A stretch of DNA of 64,000 nt from Sediminibacterium ginsengisoli (GCA_945901845.1 CAMDLR010000007.1:1-64000), one strand, 5' to 3'; counted from the first letter of the stretch, positions 9,763 to 19,142 are shown. Numbers and translations are program-made. Notes: generated by a model from the sequence alone, not told the origin.

Positions 9763-11238
9763 ATGTCGCCCATTGTTTTATTTTCTTTTGTAATAGTCTA
9801 CTTTCTAATACTTCTCGTTGTTGCTAAAATTACAGGCAAAAACAGCACCAACGATTCTTTTTTTATTGGTAATAGAAATAGCAATTGGATGCTTGTGGCA
9901 TTTGGCATGGTGGGCACTTCACTGAGTGGTGTAACATTTGTGAGTGTTCCAGGGCAAGTGGGGACCCTTGTAGGTGGCACCAATTATTTAAATGCATTTT
10001 CGTATTTACAAATAACACTGGGCTATGTGATTGGTTATTTAACCATCGCTTATGTGCTACTCCCTCTCTACTACAAGCTTAATTTAACTTCGATATACAA
10101 TTACTTAAGTACAAGACTTGGTGTTGCTTCTTATAAAACGGGTGCTTCCTTCTTTATTTTATCTAGGACACTTGGCGCCACTGCAAGGCTTTATTTAGTG
10201 GTGCGTATTTTACAAGATGCAATCCTACAAAGTTTTCATGTTCCGTTTTGGGCAACAACCCTAATCATACTACTCATGATCCTTTTATACACCTATGAGG
10301 GCGGGGTTAAAACCATTGTTTGGACCGATACACTCCAAACATCTTGTATGCTTTTGGGACTGGTAATTTGCGTCTTTTATATCCTAAACCAACTTCATGT
10401 AGGTTTCTTTGAAAGCTTATCTACTATGGCAGACAAGGGTTACACTAAAATCTTTTTTACGGAACCTTCGAGTAAGCTGTTTTTTGTAAAGCAAATATTA
10501 GCGGGCGCCTTTGTAACCATAACGATGACTGGTATGGACCAAGAGATGATGCAAAAAAACATTTCTGTTAAGACCCTTAAAGATTCGCAAAAAAATGTAA
10601 TTACCCTTGGCTTTACCATGTTAGTGGTTATTACACTGTTTTTATTTTTAGGCGGCTTATTGTATTTATTTGCAAGCGCTAATGGTGTAGCTGTTACAGG
10701 CGATAAATTATTCCCAACCATTGCATTAGAGCATATGCCGCCTGCTATGTCTATTATATTTATCATAGCCCTTATTTCTGCATTATTCCCAAGTGCCGAC
10801 GGTGCTATTACGGCCCTCACCGCCACTTTTTGTATTGACATTTTAGGTATGCAACGTAGAGAAGATTGGGACGAAGCAAAAAAGAAAACCATTAGACAAC
10901 GTATACATATTGGATTTGCCCTTGTGTTTTTATTATTTGTGATGGTATACAAGTGGATTGATAATCCAAGTATGATTGGGGTTATTTTAAAAGTAGCAGC
11001 CTACACGTACGGCCCGCTATTAGGCCTCTTTACATTTGGCATTATTTTAAAAAGAAATGTATTGGATAAATGGGTGCCGCTTGTTTGTTTACTCTCTCCA
11101 CTACTTTGTTTGCTAATTGACCTCAATCAAAAAGCAATATTTGGATCTTTTGAAATTGGCCTCGAGCTCCTTATCATCAATGGGCTTATTACATTTATAG
11201 GACTTATGCTTATATCTAAAAAAGAAACAGCGATTTAA
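9763..11238 (+). CDS. Sodium:solute symporter (SSS family)
   Basis: About 491 residues with roughly 13 hydrophobic segments. It couples solute uptake to the sodium gradient at the inner membrane. The N-terminal region has FFIGNRNSNWMLVAFGMVG and SGVTFVSVPG, and later PSADGAITALTATF, all characteristic of the SSS (LeuT-fold) family. The ATG at 9763 is chosen over an upstream in-frame TTG at 9757. Substrate is not predictable; Bacteroidota paralogues are often labelled only 'sodium:solute symporter'. It stands alone between a divergent LOG gene and an O-methyltransferase gene that begins 6 bp after its stop. Confidence 0.88.
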   Translation: MSPIVLFSFVIVYFLILLVVAKITGKNSTNDSFFIGNRNSNWMLVAFGMVGTSLSGVTFVSVPGQVGTLVGGTNYLNAFSYLQITLGYVIGYLTIAYVLLPLYYKLNLTSIYNYLSTRLGVASYKTGASFFILSRTLGATARLYLVVRILQDAILQSFHVPFWATTLIILLMILLYTYEGGVKTIVWTDTLQTSCMLLGLVICVFYILNQLHVGFFESLSTMADKGYTKIFFTEPSSKLFFVKQILAGAFVTITMTGMDQEMMQKNISVKTLKDSQKNVITLGFTMLVVITLFLFLGGLLYLFASANGVAVTGDKLFPTIALEHMPPAMSIIFIIALISALFPSADGAITALTATFCIDILGMQRREDWDEAKKKTIRQRIHIGFALVFLLFVMVYKWIDNPSMIGVILKVAAYTYGPLLGLFTFGIILKRNVLDKWVPLVCLLSPLLCLLIDLNQKAIFGSFEIGLELLIINGLITFIGLMLISKKETAI

Positions 11239-11244
11239 ACATTT

Positions 11245-11895
11245 ATGTCAGTACCATTTATTATTGATAAGGCAATTTCATATTCGGATGTTTTTACTAC
11301 ATCCGCAGATCCTTTATTGCAAATAATATTAGATGAAACAAGAGCAGCACATCCAAAAGCGCATATGCTTAGTGGTGAAGTACAAGGGCAATTTTTAAAC
11401 ATACTATCATGTATAAAATGTCCAATGCATATTTTAGAAATTGGCACATTTACAGGCTACAGTGCCCTTTGCTTGGCAAAGGGACTTGACCTAAATGGAA
11501 AGCTGCACACCATCGAAAATAGAACAGAAGACGCAGAAAAAGCGGCACGATATTTTGCAAAAAGCCTAGATGGCCATAAAATAGAATTACACGTTGGAGA
11601 TGCAAAAGAAATTATCCCTACCCTCCACTTTGCTTGGGATATGGTTTTTATAGACGCCGACAAAACAGGCTATATAGAGTATTATGAAATGGTGGTTCCG
11701 CTTCTAGCTAAAGGGGGCATCATCATTGCTGATAATGTGCTGTTTCATGGAGAAGTATTAGAAGACACCATTTCAGGCAAAAATGCAATGGCCATTCATG
11801 CATTTAATGAACACGTGAAAAATGATCCGCGCACAACACAAGTGCTATTAACAATTAGAGACGGTATGCTACTAATTCAAAGAAACGAACAATGA
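11245..11895 (+). CDS. Class I SAM-dependent O-methyltransferase (catechol/CCoAOMT-like)
   Basis: 216 residues. The SAM-binding motif I is LEIGTFTGYSALCLA. The acidic motif VFIDADKTGYIEYYE and the later IIADNVLFHG are typical of the cation-dependent O-methyltransferase 3 family (COMT/CCoAOMT), in which the aspartates bind the metal. The substrate is probably a small catechol or similar hydroxylated compound, which cannot be narrowed. The stop overlaps the next ATG by 4 bp (ATGA), so translation is probably coupled with the downstream glucosaminidase gene. Confidence 0.88.
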   Translation: MSVPFIIDKAISYSDVFTTSADPLLQIILDETRAAHPKAHMLSGEVQGQFLNILSCIKCPMHILEIGTFTGYSALCLAKGLDLNGKLHTIENRTEDAEKAARYFAKSLDGHKIELHVGDAKEIIPTLHFAWDMVFIDADKTGYIEYYEMVVPLLAKGGIIIADNVLFHGEVLEDTISGKNAMAIHAFNEHVKNDPRTTQVLLTIRDGMLLIQRNEQ

Positions 11896-12956
11896 AATTA
11901 AAATTAATATACACGCTCCTATTGACCTTAACATTATCATTGACTGGTATTGCGCAAACAATTGGCGTGGAAAATGCTGCCTATATCAACCAATTTAAAA
12001 ATATTGCGATGCAGGAGCAAATAAGAACAGGCGTTCCTGCAGCGATTAAATTAGGGCAAGCCATATTAGAATCGCAATCAGGAAAGAGCAAACTTGCTTC
12101 AGCGTCTAATAATCATTTTGGTATCAAATGTAAAACTGAATGGAAAGGACCAAAAACTTACCACAATGATGACGCAAATGGCGAATGCTTTAGAGTGTAT
12201 GACAATGCCGAGACCTCCTTTATAGATCACTCGAATTTTTTAAAAACCAGAATACATTACGCTTTTTTATTTAAACTCGATGTTGCCGACTTTACGAGTT
12301 GGGCTTTTGGACTCAAACAAGCCGGCTATGCAACTAATCCAAATTACCCCTCTATACTCATCAAAATCATTAATGATTACGATCTAGCACAATACACCCT
12401 ACTTGCGATAGAACAAAAGAAAAAAGGAATTGATTTTACTGAACAACCAGCAGTAACTACAAAAAAAGCGGATTCTGTTATCCAAACTGAAATAGTAAAA
12501 CCTACAATCCCTGTATTACAAATTGAACCTACCAAAGAAGTGATTCCTGCCCCAGTAAGCTTACTTGAAAATACCAAAGTAACCATCAATCATACCAGGG
12601 CTGTTGTTGCAACAAAAGGAAGTTCTCTACTTGCAATTGCAAACAACAATAAAGTAAGTTTAAGTAAAATATTCGAATACAATGAACTTGCTGAAATGAA
12701 TATTTTAGACCAAGACCGTATTTTATTTATAGAAAAGAAACAGAAATATGGTGCATCAGAAATTCACACGGTAACAGGCTCTGAAACACTCTATAGTATT
12801 GCACAAAAAGAAGGTGTTCAATTGAGTACATTGCTTACACTTAACCCTTCTACAGCTAAAGAAAGTATCTTACAAGTTGATCAAAAAATTAAATTAAGGT
12901 CAGAAAAATCAACCAAACCTATAGCTAAAAAAATTAAAAAAGGAAAGAAAAAATAA
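11892..12956 (+). CDS. Secreted glucosaminidase (GH73-like) with two LysM domains
   Basis: 354 residues. A signal peptide (about 1-21, LTLSLTGIAQ) precedes a mannosyl-glycoprotein endo-beta-N-acetylglucosaminidase-type domain (about 30-170) with IKLGQAILESQSGKSKLA, whose Glu is the likely catalytic acid, and the NHFGIKC segment. Two peptidoglycan-binding LysM modules follow (about 233-278 and 296-337, each with a SLLAIA or TLYSIA core) after a linker. The C-terminus is lysine-rich. Expected role: peptidoglycan hydrolysis in the periplasm during growth or division. It overlaps the O-methyltransferase stop by 4 bp and lies 4 bp before hpt. Confidence 0.9.
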   Translation: MKLKLIYTLLLTLTLSLTGIAQTIGVENAAYINQFKNIAMQEQIRTGVPAAIKLGQAILESQSGKSKLASASNNHFGIKCKTEWKGPKTYHNDDANGECFRVYDNAETSFIDHSNFLKTRIHYAFLFKLDVADFTSWAFGLKQAGYATNPNYPSILIKIINDYDLAQYTLLAIEQKKKGIDFTEQPAVTTKKADSVIQTEIVKPTIPVLQIEPTKEVIPAPVSLLENTKVTINHTRAVVATKGSSLLAIANNNKVSLSKIFEYNELAEMNILDQDRILFIEKKQKYGASEIHTVTGSETLYSIAQKEGVQLSTLLTLNPSTAKESILQVDQKIKLRSEKSTKPIAKKIKKGKKK

Positions 12957-12960
12957 AGAT

Positions 12961-13497
12961 ATGTCTACCATTCAACTACACGGAAAGCGCTTCGAAATTT
13001 TTTTACCTGAAGCACTTATCCAAGAAAAAATTGCTGCATTAGCAACTGAAATAAATACAGCGTATGCTGGTAAAAAACCTTTGTTTATTGCCGTGTTAAA
13101 CGGCTCATTCATGTTTGCATCTGATTTATTTAAATCTATTTCTATAGAAGCTGAAATCTGCTTTATTAAACTAGCTTCATACAAAGGCACCGCCTCAACT
13201 GGTCAAGTAATCACAGCAATTGGACTTGACATAGACCTTACCAACAGACATATTATTGTACTAGAAGACATTATTGATACGGGCAAAACGCTACATACCT
13301 TTTTGCCACAATTACACAACCAACAACCTGCATCTCTAAAAATTGGCGTGCTGCTTCATAAGCCAGATGCTACCGTGTTTGAAGTTCCTATCGATTATTG
13401 TTGCTTTTCTATTCCTAATAAATTTGTACTAGGCTATGGATTAGACTATGACGGATATGGAAGAAACAGCAAAGATATTTACAAACTTGTTGAATAA
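12961..13497 (+). CDS. hpt: Hypoxanthine phosphoribosyltransferase
   Basis: 178 residues. It salvages hypoxanthine or guanine with PRPP to form IMP or GMP. The PRPP-binding signature VLEDIIDTGKTL is intact, and the N-terminal FIAVLNGSFMFASDL and C-terminal VLGYGLDYDG segments are family-typical. It starts 4 bp after the glucosaminidase gene and is convergent with dnaJ, whose stop is 19 bp away. With the deoxynucleoside kinase upstream it forms a loose purine-salvage theme in this part of the window. Confidence 0.93.
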   Translation: MSTIQLHGKRFEIFLPEALIQEKIAALATEINTAYAGKKPLFIAVLNGSFMFASDLFKSISIEAEICFIKLASYKGTASTGQVITAIGLDIDLTNRHIIVLEDIIDTGKTLHTFLPQLHNQQPASLKIGVLLHKPDATVFEVPIDYCCFSIPNKFVLGYGLDYDGYGRNSKDIYKLVE

Positions 13498-13516
13498 GAA
13501 TCCGCAATAAAGAAAA

Positions 13517-14680
13517 TTAATTAAAGGCTTCTTTAACCCTATCGAAAAAGCTCTTATCGGACTTACTTGGATTAGGCTTAAAGTTTTCACTTGCTTGTAA
13601 TTTTTCTAGCATCGCCTTTTCATCCTCACTAACTGTTTGTGGCGTCCAAATATTTACGTAAATCATCTGATCCCCTTTTGCATACCCTTGCACTTCCGGA
13701 AATCCTTTTCCTTTGAGTCTAAATATTTTACCGCTTTGCGTACCTGCAGGTATTTTTATTTTTGCACGACCATCAATAGTTGGCACTTCTACTTGTGTAC
13801 CAAATACAGCGTCCACAAAGTTTAAGTGTAAATCAAATGCTACATTAAGGCCATCACGTTGTAGTTCTGGATGTGTTTCCTCTTCAATTTGTATAATTAA
13901 ATCGCCTGCGCCTCCACCTCTTTCCCCAGCATTACCTTTTCCATTCATGCTTAATTGCATGCCTTCTTGAACACCTGCTGGGATATCAATAGAAATTGTT
14001 TCTTCGCCATACATTCTACCCTCACCTTTACAAGTACCACATTTAGCTGTAACGGTCGTTCCTTCTCCATTACAAGACGAACAAGTAGTCACAGTTTGCA
14101 TCTGACCTAAAAAAGTATTCGTGAGTTTACGCACCTGCCCACTACCGCCACAAGAACTACAAGTTTGAACGCTGTTTTTATCTTTTGCACCGTTACCACC
14201 GCAACCGGTACATGTAACATGCTTTTTTACTTTTACATTTTTGTTGACACCTTTTGCAATTTCCTCAAAATTCAATTTGATTTTAATACGCAAATTACTT
14301 CCGCGTTGGCCTCTTGCAGCCCTACCTCCACCACCTCTTGATCTTCCACCACCACCAAAAAATGAACCAAAAGCATCGTCACCAAACATGTCTCCAAACT
14401 GGCTAAAAATATCATCCATATTAGAGCTATGAGAGGCTCCACCACCCGTTCCCGGACCAAAAGCATTATGACCAAACCTGTCATACTTTGCTTTTTTATC
14501 GGCATCGCTTAAAATCTCATAGGCTTCTGCAGCCTCCTTAAATTTATCTTCTGCTTCTTTATCACCCGGATTTCTATCTGGGTGAAATTGCATCGCCACT
14601 TTACGGTATGCCTTTTTAATTTCATCTGCAGATGAAGACTTAGATACCCCTAATATTTCGTAATAATCTCTTTTTGCCAT
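13517..14680 (-). CDS. dnaJ: Molecular chaperone DnaJ
   Basis: 387 residues, full length. The J domain (1-70) has the HPD tripeptide in [11 protein letters not shown], which stimulates DnaK ATPase. A G/F-rich region (about 70-125, with many Gly and [11 protein letters not shown]) follows. Then comes the zinc-finger domain with four CxxCxGxG-type repeats ([32 protein letters not shown]) and the C-terminal substrate-binding domains. It lies 7 bp downstream of grpE in the same direction, so grpE-dnaJ is an operon. dnaK is not in the window. Confidence 0.97.
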   Translation of the reverse strand: MAKRDYYEILGVSKSSSADEIKKAYRKVAMQFHPDRNPGDKEAEDKFKEAAEAYEILSDADKKAKYDRFGHNAFGPGTGGGASHSSNMDDIFSQFGDMFGDDAFGSFFGGGGRSRGGGGRAARGQRGSNLRIKIKLNFEEIAKGVNKNVKVKKHVTCTGCGGNGAKDKNSVQTCSSCGGSGQVRKLTNTFLGQMQTVTTCSSCNGEGTTVTAKCGTCKGEGRMYGEETISIDIPAGVQEGMQLSMNGKGNAGERGGGAGDLIIQIEEETHPELQRDGLNVAFDLHLNFVDAVFGTQVEVPTIDGRAKIKIPAGTQSGKIFRLKGKGFPEVQGYAKGDQMIYVNIWTPQTVSEDEKAMLEKLQASENFKPNPSKSDKSFFDRVKEAFN

Positions 14681-14687
14681 TGCTGAT

Positions 14688-15245
14688 TTATTTTCCTACC
14701 ACCACTTTTGCAAAGCGGATAATTTTATCATTTAAATAATATCCTTTAATCACATCATCAATTACTTTTCCTTTTAAATGTTCTGAAGGTGCAGGAATTT
14801 CAGTAATGGCTTCGTGTTTTTCAACGTCAAATTCTTCGTGGATACTCTCCATAACTTTAACGCCTTTTGCTAACATCGTAGCACGCAATTTATTAAAAAC
14901 GAGTTGAACCCCTTCTTTTTGAACCGCGATATCATCTGAACTTTGCAACTGCTTTTCGGCACGGTCACAATCGTCTAATAAATCAAGCATAGAAACGATT
15001 ACATCTTTGCCCGCTGTTTGAATAAGTTCAAGTCGCTCTTTTGCAGTTCTTCTTCTGAAATTATCAAATTCTGCCATTAAACGTAGGTATTTGTCCTTTT
15101 GCTCCTCAAGCTCATCCTGAAGCTTGGTTATAGGGTCTTCATTTGCTACTGGCTCGTTTAAATGCTCGGTTCCGGGAATATTTTCCTCTGTATTGAGCTC
15201 ATTTTCAATATTTTGCTCCATTTCATTAGGTATAGAATCTTCCAT
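14688..15245 (-). CDS. grpE: Nucleotide exchange factor GrpE
   Basis: 185 residues. It releases ADP from DnaK. An acidic, poorly conserved N-terminus (about 1-40) leads into a long coiled coil with the conserved [11 protein letters not shown]-type segment. A C-terminal beta domain follows, ending [13 protein letters not shown]. It is the first gene of a grpE-dnaJ unit. A perfect 15-bp inverted repeat lies 33-47 bp upstream of the ATG and could be part of its control region. Confidence 0.96.
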   Translation of the reverse strand: MEDSIPNEMEQNIENELNTEENIPGTEHLNEPVANEDPITKLQDELEEQKDKYLRLMAEFDNFRRRTAKERLELIQTAGKDVIVSMLDLLDDCDRAEKQLQSSDDIAVQKEGVQLVFNKLRATMLAKGVKVMESIHEEFDVEKHEAITEIPAPSEHLKGKVIDDVIKGYYLNDKIIRFAKVVVGK

Positions 15246-15277
15246 AAGGATTACTTGTTGTTTTGTTCCTTAAATAT

Positions 15278-15292
15278 GGCAAAAATTTTGCC
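15278..15292. promoter_or_regulatory. Perfect 15-bp inverted repeat in the grpE/rRNA-methyltransferase divergent region
   Basis: GGCAAAA-A-TTTTGCC lies 33-47 bp upstream of the grpE ATG and 54-68 bp upstream of the divergent methyltransferase ATG. It could be a protein-binding operator. It does not match the CIRCE element (TTAGCACTC-N9-GAGTGCTAA) used by HrcA. Confidence 0.5.
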
Positions 15293-15345
15293 GTTGCAAA
15301 GAAAAGGGAAAAATTGGCAGATTAATCCGCCTTATCTTCGTGGAC

Positions 15346-16521
15346 ATGACAAAGTTGTTTCTAAAAAAGAAGATTGCGGCACGAATCGCGAATGGTCACC
15401 CTTGGGTTTTTGGTAATGAAGTCGACAAAATTGATGGCCCTATAGAGCCAGCTGCTACTGTAGACGTTCACTACGCCGATGGGAAATTTGCCGGAAGAGG
15501 GTACATTAACCCAAAATCTCAGATTCTAGTACGTTTGTTGACTAGAAAGCCAGAAACCATCGATGCTGCGTTTTTTCACCGCCGTATTGCAGAAGCATGG
15601 GCTTACCGTCAAAAAATAGGCTACACCGAAAATTGTCGACTTGTTTTTGGCGAAGCAGATCAAATGCCTGCCCTTATCATTGATAAGTTTAACGACTACT
15701 TTGTTTTACAAACTTTGTCATTAGGCATGGATCATTGGAAGCCTGCGATTGTTGAAGCACTTAATACCATCTTTTCTCCAAAAGGTATTTATGAAAGAAA
15801 CGATGTGCCAGTAAGAGAATTGGAAGGCCTCACGCAATTAAAAGGTTTTTTATCGGAACCATTTGATACCAAAATTATGATCAATGAAAATGGACTTCGG
15901 TTTCATGTTGACATAGAAAATGGACAAAAAACAGGTTACTTTTTAGACCAACAAGACAACCGAAAAACCATACAACATATCGTAAAAGGCGCCGATGTTT
16001 TAGGTGCGTTTACGTACACTGGAACATTTGAAATTCATGCTGCACATTATGGTGCAAAATCTGTGCTGGGTTTAGACATTTCTGAAAATGCAGTTGCCCA
16101 AGCCAATAAAAATGCAGCACTCAATGGACTTGATGCGATTTGCAAATTTGAAGCGATGAACGCATTTGATGTACTCAAACAATGGGGTAAAGATGGCAGA
16201 CAATATGATGTTGTAATGCTTGACCCACCTGCATTTACAAAGAGTAGAGAAAGTATTCAAAAAGCGATTACGGGGTACAAAGAAATTAATTTGCGTGGTA
16301 TGAAATTAATTAGAAACGGCGGTTTTTTAGTGACGTCAAGTTGTACCAATCTCGTACAACCGGAACTCTTTTTGCAAACCATCGAAATGGCTGCCAAAGA
16401 TGCGCGCAAAAAAATTAGACAAGTTACGTTTCAAGCGCAAGCATCTGATCATCCCATTATTTGGGGCATGGATAATACCAATTATTTAAAATTCTTGATT
16501 GTTGAAGTGACGGATAAATAA
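15346..16521 (+). CDS. Class I SAM-dependent rRNA methyltransferase (RlmI-like, PUA domain)
   Basis: About 391 residues. An N-terminal PUA domain (KIAARIANGHPWVF, then GRGYINPKSQILVRLL) binds RNA. The C-terminal Rossmann methyltransferase has VLGAFTYTGTFEIHAA as motif I and VMLDPPAFTKS as the catalytic DPP motif of the RlmI/K family, which makes 5-methylcytosine in 23S rRNA. A GTG at 15340 is two codons upstream; ATG at 15346 is preferred. A TATCTTCG sequence at 15333-15340 resembles the -7 element but would leave almost no leader. It is divergent from grpE. Confidence 0.9.
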   Translation: MTKLFLKKKIAARIANGHPWVFGNEVDKIDGPIEPAATVDVHYADGKFAGRGYINPKSQILVRLLTRKPETIDAAFFHRRIAEAWAYRQKIGYTENCRLVFGEADQMPALIIDKFNDYFVLQTLSLGMDHWKPAIVEALNTIFSPKGIYERNDVPVRELEGLTQLKGFLSEPFDTKIMINENGLRFHVDIENGQKTGYFLDQQDNRKTIQHIVKGADVLGAFTYTGTFEIHAAHYGAKSVLGLDISENAVAQANKNAALNGLDAICKFEAMNAFDVLKQWGKDGRQYDVVMLDPPAFTKSRESIQKAITGYKEINLRGMKLIRNGGFLVTSSCTNLVQPELFLQTIEMAAKDARKKIRQVTFQAQASDHPIIWGMDNTNYLKFLIVEVTDK

Positions 16522-16532
16522 CAATGAAAAAA

Positions 16533-16892
16533 TCACTTACTTACCTGAAATTTACCAGACTCAATAAGTCTACCTGTTTGGTCGCGGAGTTGAAAAAGAT
16601 ACAATCCACGCGTATAATTATCGTCTAAAATAAAGGCTACTTTATTACTAGATAAACGCTGTTCACTCATTTTTTTTCCATAAAAACTATAGATCGCGAT
16701 TACACTTGTAGACGCTACCGATTTATCAAATTCAAAATTGATAACGGTGGTAGCAGGGTTGGGAAAAAAGCGGATCACTTTACTTGTAGTAGGTGCGCTA
16801 AAAAAAGAGTCATAAAAACCATTACCCCCAGGTGTAAAACTGGAGGTAATGATAAATAATATACCAATTATGATTAAGCTCTTTTTTTGCAT
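16533..16892 (-). CDS. Very small secreted protein consisting mainly of a T9SS type A sorting domain
   Basis: 119 residues. A signal peptide (about 1-20) is followed by only about 20 linker residues. A typical T9SS C-terminal sorting domain then begins RFFPNPATTVINFEF and contains IYSFYGKKM and RGLYLFQLRD, ending GKFQVSK. There is no room for a catalytic cargo domain. It may be a minimal surface protein or a processed remnant. It is convergent with the methyltransferase gene (11-bp gap) and followed upstream by a peroxiredoxin gene on the same strand. Confidence 0.8.
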   Translation of the reverse strand: MQKKSLIIIGILFIITSSFTPGGNGFYDSFFSAPTTSKVIRFFPNPATTVINFEFDKSVASTSVIAIYSFYGKKMSEQRLSSNKVAFILDDNYTRGLYLFQLRDQTGRLIESGKFQVSK

Positions 16893-16930
16893 GCTTTTGA
16901 CCTAATAGTATAAAGATACAACAAACTAAA

Positions 16931-17404
16931 CTAAGCTAGTTTAACAAGGGTTTCTTGGATAGCCGTAAAGTTTGGCAAATCACCAGGGGTAGGACAAACT
17001 TCGGCGTATTGTATAACACCTTCTTTATCAATTACAAAGGCGGCACGCTTGCTTACACCTTGCATTTCAAATGCAGGAAATACATCATATAAAACGCCAA
17101 ATGCTTTTGCAGCATCTTTGTTAAAATCGCTCAATAAAGGGAAATTTAATTGCTGCTCTTCTTTAAACTTACCTAGGGCAAATAAAGAATCTACCGAAAC
17201 ACCAAATACAGTTGCACTGGTATTATTGTAAACTGCAATATTGTCTCTGATAGAACAAAGCTCTGTGGTGCAAACGCCAGTAAAAGCTAAAGGGAAAAAC
17301 AATAAAACTACGTTTTTGCCTTTTTGATCTGCTAAATGAACCTGATTTTTATCGGTGTCAAATAAACTAAAATTAGGTGCTGTGGTGCCTGTGGTTAAAC
17401 TCAT
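16931..17404 (-). CDS. Peroxiredoxin (AhpE/BCP-like thioredoxin-fold peroxidase)
   Basis: About 157 residues. It reduces hydroperoxides using a peroxidatic cysteine. The active-site segment is FFPLAFTGVCTTELC, with the first Cys as the peroxidatic residue and a second Cys five residues later. The C-terminal part has FPLLSDFNKDAAKAFGV, typical of the AhpC/TSA family. ATG at 17404 (MSLTTGTTAPNFSL) is chosen over a TTG eight codons upstream. The electron donor is unknown. Neighbours on the same strand are the DUF4296 gene upstream and the small T9SS protein downstream. Confidence 0.9.
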   Translation of the reverse strand: MSLTTGTTAPNFSLFDTDKNQVHLADQKGKNVVLLFFPLAFTGVCTTELCSIRDNIAVYNNTSATVFGVSVDSLFALGKFKEEQQLNFPLLSDFNKDAAKAFGVLYDVFPAFEMQGVSKRAAFVIDKEGVIQYAEVCPTPGDLPNFTAIQETLVKLA

Positions 17405-17445
17405 ATATTTTGTTTTTGATTGTAACAAGTGAAAATAAATATTGT

Positions 17446-17796
17446 TTATTTCTTTAAGGTTTTTAGTTTTTGTTTATTGGCATAAGTCTCTAACGAGTCT
17501 ATTAGCTCTTTATATGCCACTGGATGGGCTTCGTAATAATGATAGCTATCAAAAAACTCTTTTTTTGTAAGCTTATGAATAGCAAATACCTGCTCATACA
17601 ATGGAATATCATCTTTAATTCTTAACATAAGCGTATCGCCTGCTAATTTTCGTGCATACCATTCATCTGCTTTAAGCATATCAAACATGACTACCTTCAT
17701 CGTATTAACTGGCAATACATTTTTGGGCGTTCCGCTGTTACATGAAACAAGGAGCACTAAAGCAAAAAGCAGTGAATATATTAAACGCTGGATCAT
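17446..17796 (-). CDS. DUF4296 domain lipoprotein
   Basis: 116 residues. An N-terminal signal with lipobox LLVSC (Cys at about 19) predicts a lipoprotein. The rest matches the Bacteroidota DUF4296 pattern (MLKADEWYARKL, then KLTKKEFFDSYHYYEAHP and YKELIDSL). Function is unknown. Its start overlaps the stop of the DUF4835 gene by 4 bp (ATGA), indicating translational coupling and a possible shared role in the envelope. Confidence 0.85.
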   Translation of the reverse strand: MIQRLIYSLLFALVLLVSCNSGTPKNVLPVNTMKVVMFDMLKADEWYARKLAGDTLMLRIKDDIPLYEQVFAIHKLTKKEFFDSYHYYEAHPVAYKELIDSLETYANKQKLKTLKK

Positions 17797-18716
17797 TGAA
17801 GTGCTTCTTTGTATTTAGGCGCATTTGTAGGATCAAGCACTGTCAATAATTCGACGGCTTTTAAGCGATCAGCTACTTTTGCCTTTTTAAAAATGCCTGA
17901 TAATTCAGTGTATTTACTTTGTAAAAAAAACTGCTGAATCATACTATTTTGGTTGTCCTGCGCAAAGGTTTGCAGTTGAATAAGAGCGGCTAGTATTGAA
18001 CTTTGTGCCAGCACTTCATTATCTATCAAATGATCCAATCCATTTCGGTAATAACCATAAAAAATATCGTGAATGACATTGTTACGGGCATTGGTTAGGT
18101 TTTCTGCGAGCCAAAAACGGTTGCGAAGTCCATCAAACATTTTCCAACCTTGTATTCCTTTTCCTTCTGGCGCATTGTTTACAATGTTTAGCGCTTTTCT
18201 AAAATACGCTTCGCCGCCTTTAAGTGCAAACGAATCATAATCTAACCCAATAATCATATAAGTGTAATATGCAAAAATAGCAGGTAAATTAGCAGTACCA
18301 GCTTCTGTGCCTTGCACCCTTGCTTCATTGAATTCGAGTGGTTGAAATTCTTGGTATTTAAATGTTACATCGGGATCTTGAAAATTAACCATACTAGCTT
18401 TGTAACTAGATCCAAATACCGGACGCGCAGCTTGTATACTTAATGTGGCCTTATATACATTGGTTTCAACGATAGACTCTATATTAACAATAAAACTACA
18501 CTCAATTTTTTCTTGTGGCTTGTATACATCAGATGTCCACTTTCTATTGTTAAGTAAGTTCGTTAACTGCATTTGTAATGTTGCAAATATTTTACGATCT
18601 ACAGTTGTAGCTACCCTATTTGACAATACGGTTACCCTCGCCTGCAATTCCTGGGCTTTAGCACTCGAAAAAACGAGCACCAACAAAAAGATACATATTG
18701 TTTTTACAACCTTCAT
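17793..18716 (-). CDS. DUF4835 family protein (type IX secretion-associated, PorD-like)
   Basis: 307 residues with a signal peptide (about 1-21, FSSAKAQEL). The body fits DUF4835: ECSFIVNIES, RPVFGSSY, then YYTYMIIGLDYDSFALKGG and a C-terminal ending LDPTNAPKYKEAL. In many Bacteroidota this family lies just after bamD and rpoZ, and some annotations call it PorD and link it to the type IX secretion system; I rely on recall for that name. Here it is separated from rpoZ by a terminator and overlaps the DUF4296 lipoprotein gene by 4 bp. Confidence 0.8.
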   Translation of the reverse strand: MKVVKTICIFLLVLVFSSAKAQELQARVTVLSNRVATTVDRKIFATLQMQLTNLLNNRKWTSDVYKPQEKIECSFIVNIESIVETNVYKATLSIQAARPVFGSSYKASMVNFQDPDVTFKYQEFQPLEFNEARVQGTEAGTANLPAIFAYYTYMIIGLDYDSFALKGGEAYFRKALNIVNNAPEGKGIQGWKMFDGLRNRFWLAENLTNARNNVIHDIFYGYYRNGLDHLIDNEVLAQSSILAALIQLQTFAQDNQNSMIQQFFLQSKYTELSGIFKKAKVADRLKAVELLTVLDPTNAPKYKEALQ

Positions 18717-18746
18717 ATCAGATCAAATAACGTACTCTAAAATAAT

Positions 18747-18775
18747 AAAAAAAGACAGTAATTACACTGTCTTTT
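18747..18775 (-). terminator. Rho-independent terminator after rpoZ
   Basis: On the minus strand a perfect 10-bp stem (AAAAGACAGT with ACTGTCTTTT) encloses a 6-nt loop and is followed by a T-rich run (TTTTTTTATTATTTT). It sits 23 bp after the rpoZ stop, so the bamD-rpoZ transcript should end before the DUF4835 gene. Confidence 0.8.
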
Positions 18776-18797
18776 ATATAAAATAGGTGGGTTTGAA

Positions 18798-19142
18798 TTA
18801 ACGGAATAAATCGTTCTCTTCATTTTTTCTATAATACACTTTGCCTTCCATAAATTCTTGCGTTGCTAAGATAGCTGGGTTAGGCATTTTCTCGTAAGCT
18901 CTAGAGATTTCGATTTGCTCTTTGTTTTCATGAATTTCTTCTAGGCTATCTGTGTGGCTAGCAAACTCTTCCAATTTACTGTGCAATTCTTCTCTGATAG
19001 ATACATTGATTTGATTGGCTCTACGTGCCACAATTGCAATAGACTCGTATAAATTACCAGTTTTTGCTTTAATATCAATTAGGCTCTTCGTTTCAACAAC
19101 GCTTGGCGTGTTGGCACTTAATTGTCTTCTTAGCTTACTCAT
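18798..19142 (-). CDS. rpoZ: DNA-directed RNA polymerase omega subunit (Bacteroidota type)
   Basis: 114 residues. It assists assembly of RNA polymerase around beta-prime. The sequence is diverged from the proteobacterial omega but has the helix ESIAIVARRANQINVSIREEL, recognisable as the RpoZ motif, and the Bacteroidota C-terminus EYFRK-like EGKVYYRKNEEN. Its ATG overlaps the bamD stop by 4 bp. Identification rests on this motif and on the common bamD-rpoZ gene order in the phylum. Confidence 0.88.
   Translation of the reverse strand: MSKLRRQLSANTPSVVETKSLIDIKAKTGNLYESIAIVARRANQINVSIREELHSKLEEFASHTDSLEEIHENKEQIEISRAYEKMPNPAILATQEFMEGKVYYRKNEENDLFR

Noticed and set aside
10440-10952. 170-codon minus-strand frame inside the symporter gene
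   Set aside because: Opposite strand of a membrane protein with clear SSS signatures; such shadows are common.
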